From CAZRIP01 sp964600165 (GTDB taxonomy: Bacteria > Elusimicrobiota > Elusimicrobia > UBA1565 > UBA9628), in contig CAZRIP010000026.1 of NCBI GenBank assembly GCA_964600165.1, positions 1 to 33,578 of the forward strand: a stretch of DNA of 33,578 bases, in the 5' to 3' direction. The first letter of the stretch is position 1. The number at the start of each line of letters is the position of its first letter. The position numbers were made by a program, and so were the translations under genes. Below are positions 21,207 to 27,837 of the stretch, one piece after another. The notes beneath the pieces were generated by a model. It made no database searches and was not told the origin of the DNA. It was given only the letters and a program-made list of their open reading frames with translations.

Positions 21207-22467
21207 GGCCTTCGCGGCCCAGCGAGCACTGCAGCTCCGAGGCCTTCTCGTTGATGATCCGCGCGGCGTCGGCCGCCATGCGGTCGAGCGCCTGATCCGG
21301 GTACTGCGCGTCCTGATGGACGAGCAGCAGGCGCTTGAGGCCGTGGCGGATCGCGAAATCGACGGCGCTCGCGTAGCTCGAGTGGCCGTTGTTGCGCAGC
21401 GTGCGGTAGTCCTCCGAGCCGTAGCGCCCGTCGTGGATCAGAAGGTCGGCCCCGGCGCAGATCTTGCCGAGCCTCTCGTCGTAGTCCTGCATCGCCGTCG
21501 CCACGTCGCCGTAGAGCTCGCTGTCCGGGCAGTAGACGATCTTCTTGCCCTTGGCCTCGACGACGAAGCCCAGCGTCGTGCCCGGGTGGTTCGCGTAGAA
21601 CGACGCGATCTGGACGCCCGGGATGACTTCATAGGACTCTTCCTGCATCTCGTAGAGGTCGATCGCGGCCGCGATGTTCGAGTCCGCGCGCATCGACGCC
21701 TCGAACGCCTCCTGCACGAGCTGCTCGAGCGGCTTGTCGGGCTCGCGCGCGGCGGCGATGTGGAGGGTATACGCCGGGTCCTGCGCGCAGGCGAAGGTGC
21801 CGAGGCCTTGGATGTGGTCCTTGTGGAAGTGCGTCAGGAAAAGCCAGAGGTCCTTGCGCTTTCCCTCGGCGGCGAGGCTCGCCCCGAGCGTCTCGAGGCC
21901 GCTGCCGGCGTCGAAGATCAAGAACTGATCGCCGAGGTCGAGCGTCGCGCAGGAGGTGCGCGTTCCGTAGCGCGACGGCTCGCTCTGCTTGGCGGCGGTC
22001 CCGAGGCTGCGGCAGCCCCAGATCGCGACCTCGACGGCCGCGCCCGGCGTGGATACGATGTCGACGGGCTTGGCGCCAGGCGCCGCCGCCGGCATCTCGG
22101 GCTTGCCGAGCAAATCCTTGATCTGGGCCGCGAAGACCTCGATGTTGTAGGGCTTCTCGATGAAAAGCTCGGCTCCATATTGGCGGGCGCGCTGCTTGTC
22201 GGCGTCGAAGGACTTTCCGGAGACCATGACGACCTTGGTGTCCTTGAGCTCGCTGTCGCTTTTGATCTTGTGGCAGAGCGTCAGGCCGTCCAAGCCCGGC
22301 ATCAGGATGTCGAGCACGACGAGCGGATAGCGGTTGGCGCGGATCTGGTCGAGGGCCTTGAGGCTGTTGGTCTGCAGCTCGGCGTCGAAGCCGGCCTCGG
22401 AGAGGAGCTCCTTGGACAAGCCGCCCGCGATGTCGTCGTCGTCGACCACTAAAACCTTAAGCCCCAT
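21190..22467 (-). CDS. Response regulator receiver fused to metallo-beta-lactamase-fold hydrolase
   Basis: A 425-residue fusion. Residues 1-122 are a CheY-like receiver with acid pocket Asp10/Asp11, phospho-acceptor Asp53 (VVLDILMPG), and Lys105 (EKPYN). After a Pro/Ala linker, residues about 145-420 form an RNase Z/PhnP-type metallo-beta-lactamase domain: IWGCR..., RYGTRTSC, FDAGSG, THFHKDH (213-218) and later YANHPG, IHDGRY and LLLVHQDA for the metal site. Phosphorylation probably controls a phosphodiesterase-type activity on a nucleotide or other small molecule; no sensor kinase is adjacent. The start at 22467 gives the canonical receiver N-terminus and lies 25 bp from the divergent rsmD start. 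Confidence 0.88.
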   Translation of the reverse strand: MGLKVLVVDDDDIAGGLSKELLSEAGFDAELQTNSLKALDQIRANRYPLVVLDILMPGLDGLTLCHKIKSDSELKDTKVVMVSGKSFDADKQRARQYGAELFIEKPYNIEVFAAQIKDLLGKPEMPAAAPGAKPVDIVSTPGAAVEVAIWGCRSLGTAAKQSEPSRYGTRTSCATLDLGDQFLIFDAGSGLETLGASLAAEGKRKDLWLFLTHFHKDHIQGLGTFACAQDPAYTLHIAAAREPDKPLEQLVQEAFEASMRADSNIAAAIDLYEMQEESYEVIPGVQIASFYANHPGTTLGFVVEAKGKKIVYCPDSELYGDVATAMQDYDERLGKICAGADLLIHDGRYGSEDYRTLRNNGHSSYASAVDFAIRHGLKRLLLVHQDAQYPDQALDRMAADAARIINEKASELQCSLGREGLKIGL

Positions 22468-22474
22468 CGGGATT

Positions 22475-22484
22475 ATCTTATAAT
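22475..22484. promoter_or_regulatory. Overlapping divergent -10 boxes in a 25-bp intergenic gap
   Basis: On the plus strand TATAAT (22479-22484) ends 8 nt before the rsmD ATG at 22493. On the minus strand TAAGAT (22480-22475) ends 7 nt before the ATG at 22467. The whole gap is 25 bp, so both -35 regions would have to lie inside the opposite coding sequence and neither transcript can have a normal leader. The two promoters overlap by two bases and should exclude each other. Confidence 0.55.
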
Positions 22485-22492
22485 ATCCATCG

Positions 22493-23074
22493 ATGAGAAT
22501 TATTGCCGGACAGTTACGGGGCCGGACGTATAAAGCCAAGGAGGACGACTCGGTCCGGCCCATCTCCGGGCGCATCAAGAAGTCGCTTTTCGACATCGTC
22601 CACGGCCTCGTCCCCGGGTCCAAGTGGCTCGATCTTTTCTGCGGGACGGGCGCGGTCGGTATAGAAGCCCTCTCTCGCGGCGCTGAATTCGTCTTTTTCG
22701 TCGACCAAAGCCGCCGCGTCGTCGAGGATCTGGAGGCGACGCTCAAGAAGATCGGCCTGGCCGGCAAGGCGCGCGTCCAGCCCGGCAACGTGCTGGCCGA
22801 CCTTTCGTGGGTCCCGTTTCGGGGCGGCGTCGAGCGGTTCGATATGATCTTCATGGGCCCGCCCTATAAGGACCTCGAGAAGCGCCCGCTCGCGTTCACC
22901 ACGCCCGCGCTGGCGAAGGTGGCTGAGTCCAGTCTCCTCGCCCCGAAAGGCTGGATCATGTGCCAGCACCAGGTCAAAGAGGACGTCGTCGTGCCGGCCG
23001 GCTACGCGCGCGTCAGAAGGGAGAAGTACGGCGACACCTTTCTCGACTTCGTCCGGCGCGCCGACGCCGCCTGA
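22493..23074 (+). CDS. rsmD: 16S rRNA (guanine(966)-N2)-methyltransferase RsmD, atypical GPPY motif
   Basis: A 193-residue SAM-dependent methyltransferase that modifies G966 of 16S rRNA during 30S assembly. It begins MRIIAGQLRGR, followed by RPISGRIKKSLFDIV, the SAM-binding LDLFCGTGAVGIEALSRGA (46-64), VD at the end of strand 2, and a C-terminal GDTFLDFVRR. The catalytic motif IV, normally (D/N)PPY, reads MGPPY (122-125), so the usual acidic or amide residue is Gly; one base change (gac to ggc) would explain it as real divergence or sequence error. Length is typical. A -10 lies 8 nt upstream of the ATG and no Shine-Dalgarno is present. A nuclease gene follows 2 bp after the stop. Confidence 0.9.
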   Translation: MRIIAGQLRGRTYKAKEDDSVRPISGRIKKSLFDIVHGLVPGSKWLDLFCGTGAVGIEALSRGAEFVFFVDQSRRVVEDLEATLKKIGLAGKARVQPGNVLADLSWVPFRGGVERFDMIFMGPPYKDLEKRPLAFTTPALAKVAESSLLAPKGWIMCQHQVKEDVVVPAGYARVRREKYGDTFLDFVRRADAA

Positions 23075-23076
23075 GC

Positions 23077-23808
23077 GTGGAGCTTAGCTTCTCGCGTTAC
23101 CGCGTCTACCGCGAGTGCCCCTGGAAATACAAGCTCCAGTTCGTCGATCGTCGGCGCGCGCCGATGGACCCGCCGTCGTCGCTCGGCGTTTCGCTGCATC
23201 GAGCTCTCGAGCGCTTCCACCGCGCGCATGCAACGGAGCGCGACGATCTGCTCGAGGCCTACGAGCGCGAGTTCCTGCGCTCCGGCTTCGCCGACGCCGC
23301 CGAGCGCGACCGCTGGTTCGAGAAGGGTCGCCGCATCCTCGAGAAGTACTTCGAGGCCGAGCAGTCGCGCCGCACGGAGGTCTTGGGCAACGAGCGCGAG
23401 TTCGTCTACCCGCTCGGACGCCATACGGTGCGCGGCATGATCGACCGGATCGACAAGCGGCCCGACGGGCGCATCGAGGTCATCGACTACAAGACCCGCT
23501 TCGAGATCGGCGGCGGCGACCCGCTTCCGGCCGAGGTCTCCGATCTTCAGCTGCGCTTCTACGCGCTCGGGGTCAAGGAGTGCTTCGGCTACGCGCCCGC
23601 TCTGCTCACGATCCACTACCTCGCGGCGGGCAAGACGGAGACCAAGGAGTACGATCCAGAGGGCGAGGACGAGCTCAAGAAGGACCTGGTCCGCGTCGCC
23701 GACGAGATCGAGCGGCAGCGCTACCNNNNNNNNNNCCCGCCGGAGACGTCGTTTTGCCCGCGCTGCGTCTATCGCAAGGACTGCGCGTACTCCGTCGCGC
23801 GGGATTAG
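23077..23808 (+). CDS. PD-(D/E)XK (RecB/AddB/Cas4-type) nuclease with Fe-S cluster cysteines, interrupted by N gap
   Basis: About 243 residues, counting four that fall in the assembly gap. The domain is the PDDEXK_1 superfamily used by RecB, AddB and Cas4: SFSRYRVYRECPWKYKLQ with the first cluster Cys14, GVSLHRALERFH (His41), GMIDRID (Asp123), VIDYKTR (Asp137, Lys139), and a C-terminal CPRCVYRKDC giving three more cysteines, a complete 4Fe-4S set. GTG 23077 is two bases after rsmD and starts at the conserved motif. The frame on both sides of the ten N bases agrees, so the gap is close to a true multiple of three, but its real length is unknown. No helicase or CRISPR genes are nearby. Confidence 0.85.
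   Translation: MELSFSRYRVYRECPWKYKLQFVDRRRAPMDPPSSLGVSLHRALERFHRAHATERDDLLEAYEREFLRSGFADAAERDRWFEKGRRILEKYFEAEQSRRTEVLGNEREFVYPLGRHTVRGMIDRIDKRPDGRIEVIDYKTRFEIGGGDPLPAEVSDLQLRFYALGVKECFGYAPALLTIHYLAAGKTETKEYDPEGEDELKKDLVRVADEIERQRYXXXXPPETSFCPRCVYRKDCAYSVARD
23726..23735. other. Assembly gap (10 N)
   Basis: Ten undetermined bases lie within the nuclease gene, between the last helix before the cysteine cluster and CPRC. Ten is often a placeholder length. Reading frame and family spacing on both sides suggest only a few residues are missing. Confidence 0.98.
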
Positions 23809-23824
23809 CCCGCGCCCCTTCGTC

Positions 23825-23850
23825 GGTCTGGGGCTTTAAAGCCTCGGACC
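23825..23850. terminator. Strong hairpin between convergent genes (bidirectional terminator candidate)
   Basis: A 26-nt near-perfect dyad centred on GGCTTTAAAGCC; all 13 base pairs form if two G-U pairs are allowed (GGTC...GACC outermost). It lies between the nuclease stop (23808) and the end of the minus-strand gene (23863), where a shared terminator would be expected. No T-run follows on either strand, so it may block read-through or protect 3' ends rather than act as a classical intrinsic terminator. Confidence 0.45.
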
Positions 23851-23862
23851 ATGGAAGCGCGT

Positions 23863-24408
23863 CTACGCGGAAGGGGGACGAGCGATTCGCACTTTCGATC
23901 TGACGGCGCGGCCGACGCAGCGATCCTTTCCGGCCGGCGATTGGTCCATGTGATTGAAGACGGCTTTTTTTCGGCTGGCCAGCTTGATCTTCGTCGTCGA
24001 AGTAAACAGCGTTCCCACAGTGAGGTGGACCACCAGGAGATCGTTCCCGATCGAATCGGGATCGTCCGGGTCATTGGTGACCGCCATCGTTCCCTCGATC
24101 GACTGCGTCCCGAGCAGAGCGGCCACGGGGTTGCCCGGCATGGAATAGGAGAGCCGATAGCGGCCCTTCGCTCCGGCATAGGTGATCAGAGCCGACGACC
24201 CTTGGGCGTTCGGCTGGTCGACGTCGATGATGCTGGCGTGAAATCCGTCCGCGGCTCTCGCGACCCCGACCCCGAACCGGTACTTTTGCCCGTCGCAATC
24301 GGCGTCAACGCCCCAGGCGCCCTGAAGAGACTTGATCTCCGCGTAAGGATCGGAGGCCGCGCGGCAAAACGCGGGAAGGAGCAGAAGCAAGAGCGCGCCG
24401 GTTGACAT
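23863..24408 (-). CDS. Hypothetical exported protein
   Basis: A 181-residue protein with a signal peptide (MSTGALLLLLLPAFCRAASD, cleavage near 18) and a mature domain starting DPYAEIKSLQGAWGVDADCDGQKY. The SLQGAW start and alternating strands (YRFGVGVARAADGFHASIIDV; IGNDLLVVHLTVGTLFTSTTKIKL) resemble the lipocalin-like small-molecule or lipid-binding beta-barrel shape, but no specific family is recognised. Three Cys are present. ATG 24408 is fixed by the signal peptide and a strong promoter whose -10 ends 7 nt upstream. The gene is on the same strand as, and 50 bp after, the short PP-loop gene, but has its own promoter. Confidence 0.72.
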   Translation of the reverse strand: MSTGALLLLLLPAFCRAASDPYAEIKSLQGAWGVDADCDGQKYRFGVGVARAADGFHASIIDVDQPNAQGSSALITYAGAKGRYRLSYSMPGNPVAALLGTQSIEGTMAVTNDPDDPDSIGNDLLVVHLTVGTLFTSTTKIKLASRKKAVFNHMDQSPAGKDRCVGRAVRSKVRIARPPSA

Positions 24409-24415
24409 GCGCCAT

Positions 24416-24444
24416 AGTATAGAGTGTGAAGCGTCCGATATCAA
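24416..24444 (-). promoter_or_regulatory. Promoter TTGATA-N17-TATACT, leaderless arrangement before 24408
   Basis: On the minus strand, -35 TTGATA (24444-24439), 17-bp spacer and -10 TATACT (24421-24416). The -10 ends 7 nt before ATG 24408. Both boxes are one or two changes from consensus, making this one of the clearest leaderless cases here. Confidence 0.68.
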
Positions 24445-24458
24445 TGCGCCGCGCGCGG

Positions 24459-24950
24459 CTAGGCCGCGAGGACGTCGCGGTACTCGAAACGCTCGTCGCG
24501 GTACTTCCGGAGGTCCTCGAGGAACAAGTCGCCGAACGCGATCTTGGTCACGCCGCGCCACTTGAAGGACTCGATGGCCTCGCCCATCCTGCGCTCGTAG
24601 ACCTCGTTAACGCAGGCCTTCGGGATCGCGACTTGGCGCAGCGGCAGGCCGAGCTCCTCGGCTTGCCGCTCGAGCAGCTCGCGCCGCACGCCATGCATGG
24701 CGATCCGGTCGTATTCGTCGGTGACCGTCGTGAGCAAGGAGACGACGTCGTAGGCGCCCGACTTCCGGATGGAGTGAAGGGCCAGCGCGCTGTCCTTGCC
24801 GCCGCTCCAGCACATCACGATCTTGTCGCGCGAGGCCATCAGGCGGGCCGACTCCTTCTTCAGGCAGGCCTCGCAGAGGCAGTCGTCTCCCGTGCCGGGG
24901 CCGCACGAGAAGTCCTTGCCGCAGGCGGAGCAGCGCTTGGCCTTGGCCAT
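24459..24950 (-). CDS. Short PP-loop ATPase (Dph6/COG2102-like) with Cys-rich N-terminus
   Basis: A 163-residue protein. Residues 7-29 hold six Cys (7, 10, 16, 24, 26, 29), a small metal-binding knuckle similar in spacing to cysteine-rich CWC domains. A PP-loop ATP-pyrophosphatase domain then has SGGKDS at 49-54 and HGVRRELLERQAEELGLPL, ending at GDLFLEDLRKYRDERF. Diphthine-ammonia-ligase-like relatives are about 210-230 residues and continue after the DLFLEDxRxYR motif; here the protein stops within a few residues, so the C-terminal part is missing. It starts 10 bp after the B12-receptor stop and is probably co-transcribed, which hints at a role linked to cobalamin uptake. True diphthamide synthesis is unlikely in bacteria. 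Confidence 0.75.
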   Translation of the reverse strand: MAKAKRCSACGKDFSCGPGTGDDCLCEACLKKESARLMASRDKIVMCWSGGKDSALALHSIRKSGAYDVVSLLTTVTDEYDRIAMHGVRRELLERQAEELGLPLRQVAIPKACVNEVYERRMGEAIESFKWRGVTKIAFGDLFLEDLRKYRDERFEYRDVLAA

Positions 24951-24960
24951 GTCCCTTATT

Positions 24961-27009
24961 TTACTCGAAACGCCACCGCGCGCCGCCGGAGATCGAGACG
25001 CCGGGAGCGGGGACCAGGAACCGGTCGGCGCCTCCCGTCGACGGATTGGTCGCCAAGATTCCACGGGTCTCATAGAGCCGGTTGAGCACGTTGTCGGCCC
25101 GGACGAAGAGCCGCCAACCGCTCATGTCGTAGCTCGCGCCGGCGCCGAGGAGGCATGCGCCGCCCAGGCGCCGCTCTTCGTTGGCCTCGTCGCCGAAGAG
25201 ATAAGCCGAGCTCCAACATTGCTCGTCGGCGGAGACGGTCCAGCGGTCGGCTGGATGGACGCTCGCTCCGAGCGAGATCCGCTGCCGGGGGACTTCGGGA
25301 ATATAAGCGCCGGCTTTCACCTCCTGCGTGTCGCCGAACGGGACCTTGTCGAGCACGAAGTCGGTCTGAAACGTCGCCTGCGTGTAGCCGTAGCGCACGT
25401 AGCCCTCGGCCTTCTTGCCCCAGCGCGGCTCGAAGCTGAGCTCGAGGCCGTCGCGGCGCGTCTTGTTGATGTTGCGGTTCTGCCCGAAGCCCTCGGCGGG
25501 ATCGAATACGGCGTAGATCTCATCCTTGGTCACGGTGCGATAGAGCGCGGCCGTGGCGTCCATCCATGGCCGCTTGACGCGGACGCCGATCTCGGCCGTG
25601 CGCGACTTGACCGGCTTGAGGAACGGCGTCGAGGCGAACGGCCCGAGCGCCGTGATCTCGTCGGGAGTGGGCGTCCGGAAGGCGTCGGCCAGCGAGGCGT
25701 AGGCTTGGAGCCAGGGCCTCGGGTTGACGTTCAAGCCCACGCGCGGCGAGGCGCGATGGTACTCGCGCGAGCCGTTGTTGGTCGGCGTCGCCTTGTCCTG
25801 GTTCTCCAGGCCGTCCTGATCCCACCGGATTCCGCCGGTGAGCGAGACGATGCTCGGCCACAGATCGAGGGTGTCCTGGGCGAACGCGCCGAACTGCCGG
25901 TCGCGGGAGATGTTTCCCGTGACGAAGCCGAAGCCGCCGAAGGAGCCGGAAGAGTCGCTGTTCACCTTGCCGTAGCCGCTTTCGACGCCGGCAGTCGCGA
26001 TATTGCGCCGTCCCGCGAACTCCGCGTCGTGCTCGAGCTGGCCGGTGAAGCCGTGCGTCAACATGTCGCTGCGCGCCGTCGAGATCGACGTGCGGCCCTG
26101 GTTGAGGGGAGTGTTTTGGAGCCGCTCCCGCACGAAGGCGTTCGCGGAGATCGACAAGTCGTCGAAGATCCGGCGTCGCGCGTTGATGGTCGCGAGATGC
26201 GCCAGCGAGTCGGTCTCCACCATGCTGACGTTCTGGCGCCGGTCCTGAGTGATCTCGGACGCGGTGAGAGCTCCCGCCTGCTTGAGGTCGTCGTCGCCGT
26301 AGCGGTAGACGCCGGAGACCTGCGTCTCTCCGTCGTCGAAGTCAAGGCGGCCGTCGAAGGTGTGGATGCGCGCGTTCGAGTTCGACCTGTAGCCGTTCTC
26401 GGTCTCGCGCGCCGCGCCGAGCGAATAGCGCGAGCGCGGTCCGACGGGGCCGGACACGCGGCCCGCGTAGCGCTGGCGCTCGAAGCTGCCGCGCTCGGCC
26501 TCGAGCTCGGCGCTCGTCTTGCCCGAGCCTTTGCGCGTCGCGACGCTGATCACGCCGGCCAGGGCGTTCTTGCCGAAGAGCGTCTGCGGTCCGGGCAAGA
26601 TCTCCACCCGCTCGACCTCGGAAAGGGGGATGAGCTGCCAGTTGATGGTGCCGAAGTCCTGCTCGTTGACGCGTACCCCGTCGACGAGGACGATCGTCGT
26701 CGGGATCGGCGTGGCGTTGAAGCCGCGCATGTCGAGGGTCTGCTGATAGTCGTTGCCGATCTCGTCGAAGAGCACTACGCCCGGTTGCCTGACGAGCAGC
26801 TCTTGGATCGTGCGCGCGCCTGAAGCCTCGATGGCGGCTCGATCGAGCACGCGGACCTGGCCCGCCACGCGCGAGGAGTCGTAAGACGGCGTCGGCAGGC
26901 GCGAGGCGCCGCTGACGGCGTCGACGACGCTCTGGGTCCAGGTCTCGGACAACTGCTGGGAGCGGGCGGGAACGGCGAGGAGCAGCGACAACAAAACGGC
27001 GTTCGTCAT
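24961..27009 (-). CDS. TonB-dependent outer-membrane receptor, BtuB-like (vitamin B12)
   Basis: A 682-residue outer-membrane transporter. A signal peptide (about 1-18, ending PARSQ) precedes the plug domain with VRVLDRAAIEASGARTIQELLVRQPGV, DMRGFNATPIPTTIVLVDGVRVN and VERVEILPGPQTLFGKNALAGVISVATRKG, then a 22-strand-type barrel with the SLADAFRTPTPDE and final-strand signatures, ending WRF-Glu. TonB-dependent receptors import scarce metal chelates. The cobalamin riboswitch directly upstream identifies B12 or a cobamide as the likely ligand. GGGAGG six nt upstream fixes ATG 27009. No BtuFCD genes are in the window. A PP-loop gene follows 10 bp downstream. Confidence 0.9.
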   Translation of the reverse strand: MTNAVLLSLLLAVPARSQQLSETWTQSVVDAVSGASRLPTPSYDSSRVAGQVRVLDRAAIEASGARTIQELLVRQPGVVLFDEIGNDYQQTLDMRGFNATPIPTTIVLVDGVRVNEQDFGTINWQLIPLSEVERVEILPGPQTLFGKNALAGVISVATRKGSGKTSAELEAERGSFERQRYAGRVSGPVGPRSRYSLGAARETENGYRSNSNARIHTFDGRLDFDDGETQVSGVYRYGDDDLKQAGALTASEITQDRRQNVSMVETDSLAHLATINARRRIFDDLSISANAFVRERLQNTPLNQGRTSISTARSDMLTHGFTGQLEHDAEFAGRRNIATAGVESGYGKVNSDSSGSFGGFGFVTGNISRDRQFGAFAQDTLDLWPSIVSLTGGIRWDQDGLENQDKATPTNNGSREYHRASPRVGLNVNPRPWLQAYASLADAFRTPTPDEITALGPFASTPFLKPVKSRTAEIGVRVKRPWMDATAALYRTVTKDEIYAVFDPAEGFGQNRNINKTRRDGLELSFEPRWGKKAEGYVRYGYTQATFQTDFVLDKVPFGDTQEVKAGAYIPEVPRQRISLGASVHPADRWTVSADEQCWSSAYLFGDEANEERRLGGACLLGAGASYDMSGWRLFVRADNVLNRLYETRGILATNPSTGGADRFLVPAPGVSISGGARWRFE

Positions 27010-27027
27010 GGGCGGCCTCCCTAGAGG

Positions 27028-27130
27028 TTGCGGACCTCCCGCGGGTAGACCGGACTTGGGCTTTCGCCGTCACCGTTGCTGGGCAGTCCCGGATTCGCAC
27101 CGGGTTCCTCCAGCGGAAGTGATTGAGCCT
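27028..27130 (-). promoter_or_regulatory. Cobalamin riboswitch upstream of the BtuB-like receptor
   Basis: Read on the minus strand, the leader carries the conserved cobalamin-element core in order: GGAACCCGGTGCGAATCCGGG, then ACTGCCC, AGCAACGGTGA, GAAAGCCC and AAGTCCGGTCTACCCGC. At about 100 nt it is compact, which fits the shorter Cbl-II/AqCbl type better than the long AdoCbl type. Just downstream, ACCTC (27028-27024) can pair either with GAGGT (27038-27034) or with the GGAGG ribosome site before ATG 27009. This gives a simple switch in which B12 would block translation. The exact 5' boundary is uncertain. Confidence 0.88.
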
Positions 27131-27159
27131 AGCAGTTTTTGGCCGCGAACGCTCGGGCG

Positions 27160-27280
27160 CGCGGCTACGAGCCGGCCCTTCGCGCGGTCCGCTCCCTCGC
27201 CGCGGGTCGCACGGAGAACCAAACCGTACGACCCGGCGGGCGAGGAAGCGTTGAAGGCCGACCTGCTGCGTGGACGCTAG
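27160..27280 (+). pseudogene. Frameshifted fragment of a PD-(D/E)XK nuclease paralogue
   Basis: Translating this gap gives GYEPALRAVRSLAAGRTEN in one frame and, after a one-base shift near 27226, KPYDPAGEEALKADLLRGR and a stop. These align without gaps to GYAPALLTIHYLAAGKTET and KEYDPEGEDELKKDLVRVA of the intact nuclease (23589-23696). The DNA is clearly similar but diverged, so this is an old paralogue or transferred copy, not an assembly duplicate. Only about 40 codons remain; the catalytic and cysteine parts are gone. It fills most of the space between the riboswitch and the next minus-strand gene. Confidence 0.65.
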
Positions 27281-27720
27281 CCCTTCTTGAGGGCGTCCTG
27301 GCTATCTTTCTTCTCTTCGGCGCGGTACTTGCGCTTGACTGCGGCTTTTTTGCGGGCGTACTCGACTCGGACGGCCTTGGCCTGGCGAGCCTCCTCGTCG
27401 GCGCCGAGGTTCTTCGCCTGGATTCCGGCGACATCGGCTTTTTCTTGATCGTCGAGGAGCTTGAGCTCGTCTTGCTCGGTCTTTTTCTCATCTCCGACGA
27501 CGGCTTTCGCGTCTTGTTGGACGGCTTGGGCCGGCGCGGGAGCCGGCGACGGGGCGACGGCCGGCGCGGGGGCGGGAGCCGGAGCGGCGGCCGGAGCGAC
27601 CGCCGGCTGGCCTTCGCTTGGCGCGGGCGGTTGGGGCGCGGCGGGATTATCCTGGGCGGCGAGCACGGCGGGGACGAGAAGCGCGGCGAGCGCGGCGGAC
27701 AGCGTCACGGATTTTTTCAT
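27277..27720 (-). CDS. Exported Ala/Pro-rich protein with charged helical tail
   Basis: A 147-residue protein. A signal peptide (MKKSVTLSAALAALLVPAVLAAQ) is followed by an Ala/Pro repeat region at about 25-65 (PAPAPAPAVAPSPAPAPAQ), typical of an envelope-spanning linker. The rest is a Lys/Glu/Ala/Asp-rich helix to the end. ATG 27720 has AGGAG at good spacing. There is no known family. Its stop overlaps the end of the nuclease fragment on the other strand. It could be a periplasmic scaffold or a peptidoglycan-spanning linker protein; the sequence is too low in complexity to say more. Confidence 0.7.
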   Translation of the reverse strand: MKKSVTLSAALAALLVPAVLAAQDNPAAPQPPAPSEGQPAVAPAAAPAPAPAPAVAPSPAPAPAQAVQQDAKAVVGDEKKTEQDELKLLDDQEKADVAGIQAKNLGADEEARQAKAVRVEYARKKAAVKRKYRAEEKKDSQDALKKG

Positions 27721-27779
27721 CGGGTTCTCCTGTCGGATATGTAGCCGTCATGGAGAATATACAGATCGAGCCCGAAAAA

Positions 27780-27799
27780 GTTCGCGATAGGCCGCGAAC
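27780..27799 (+). promoter_or_regulatory. Dyad GTTCGCG-N6-CGCGAAC upstream of the sigma factor gene
   Basis: Two perfect 7-bp arms with a 6-bp spacer end 18 bp before a TATGAT -10 box (27818-27823), so the right arm covers the -35 position. This is a likely operator or self-regulation site for the sigma/anti-sigma operon. GAAC also recurs at 27811-27814, giving GAAC repeats of the kind seen in ECF -35 elements. Confidence 0.45.
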
Positions 27800-27837
27800 A
27801 AATCCGGGCCGAACTTGTATGATTCGTAAGGCCGAGA

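Noticed and set aside
24951..24963. TAAAAT ending 7 nt before the PP-loop gene, a possible further leaderless promoter
   Set aside because: It overlaps the stop codon of the receptor gene only 10 bp upstream, AAGGGA could serve as a ribosome site, and co-transcription is simpler.
24796..26823. Long plus-strand open frame (675 codons) opposite the TonB-dependent receptor
   Set aside because: Antisense shadow; the receptor frame has signal peptide, plug motifs, ribosome site and riboswitch, and this one has none.
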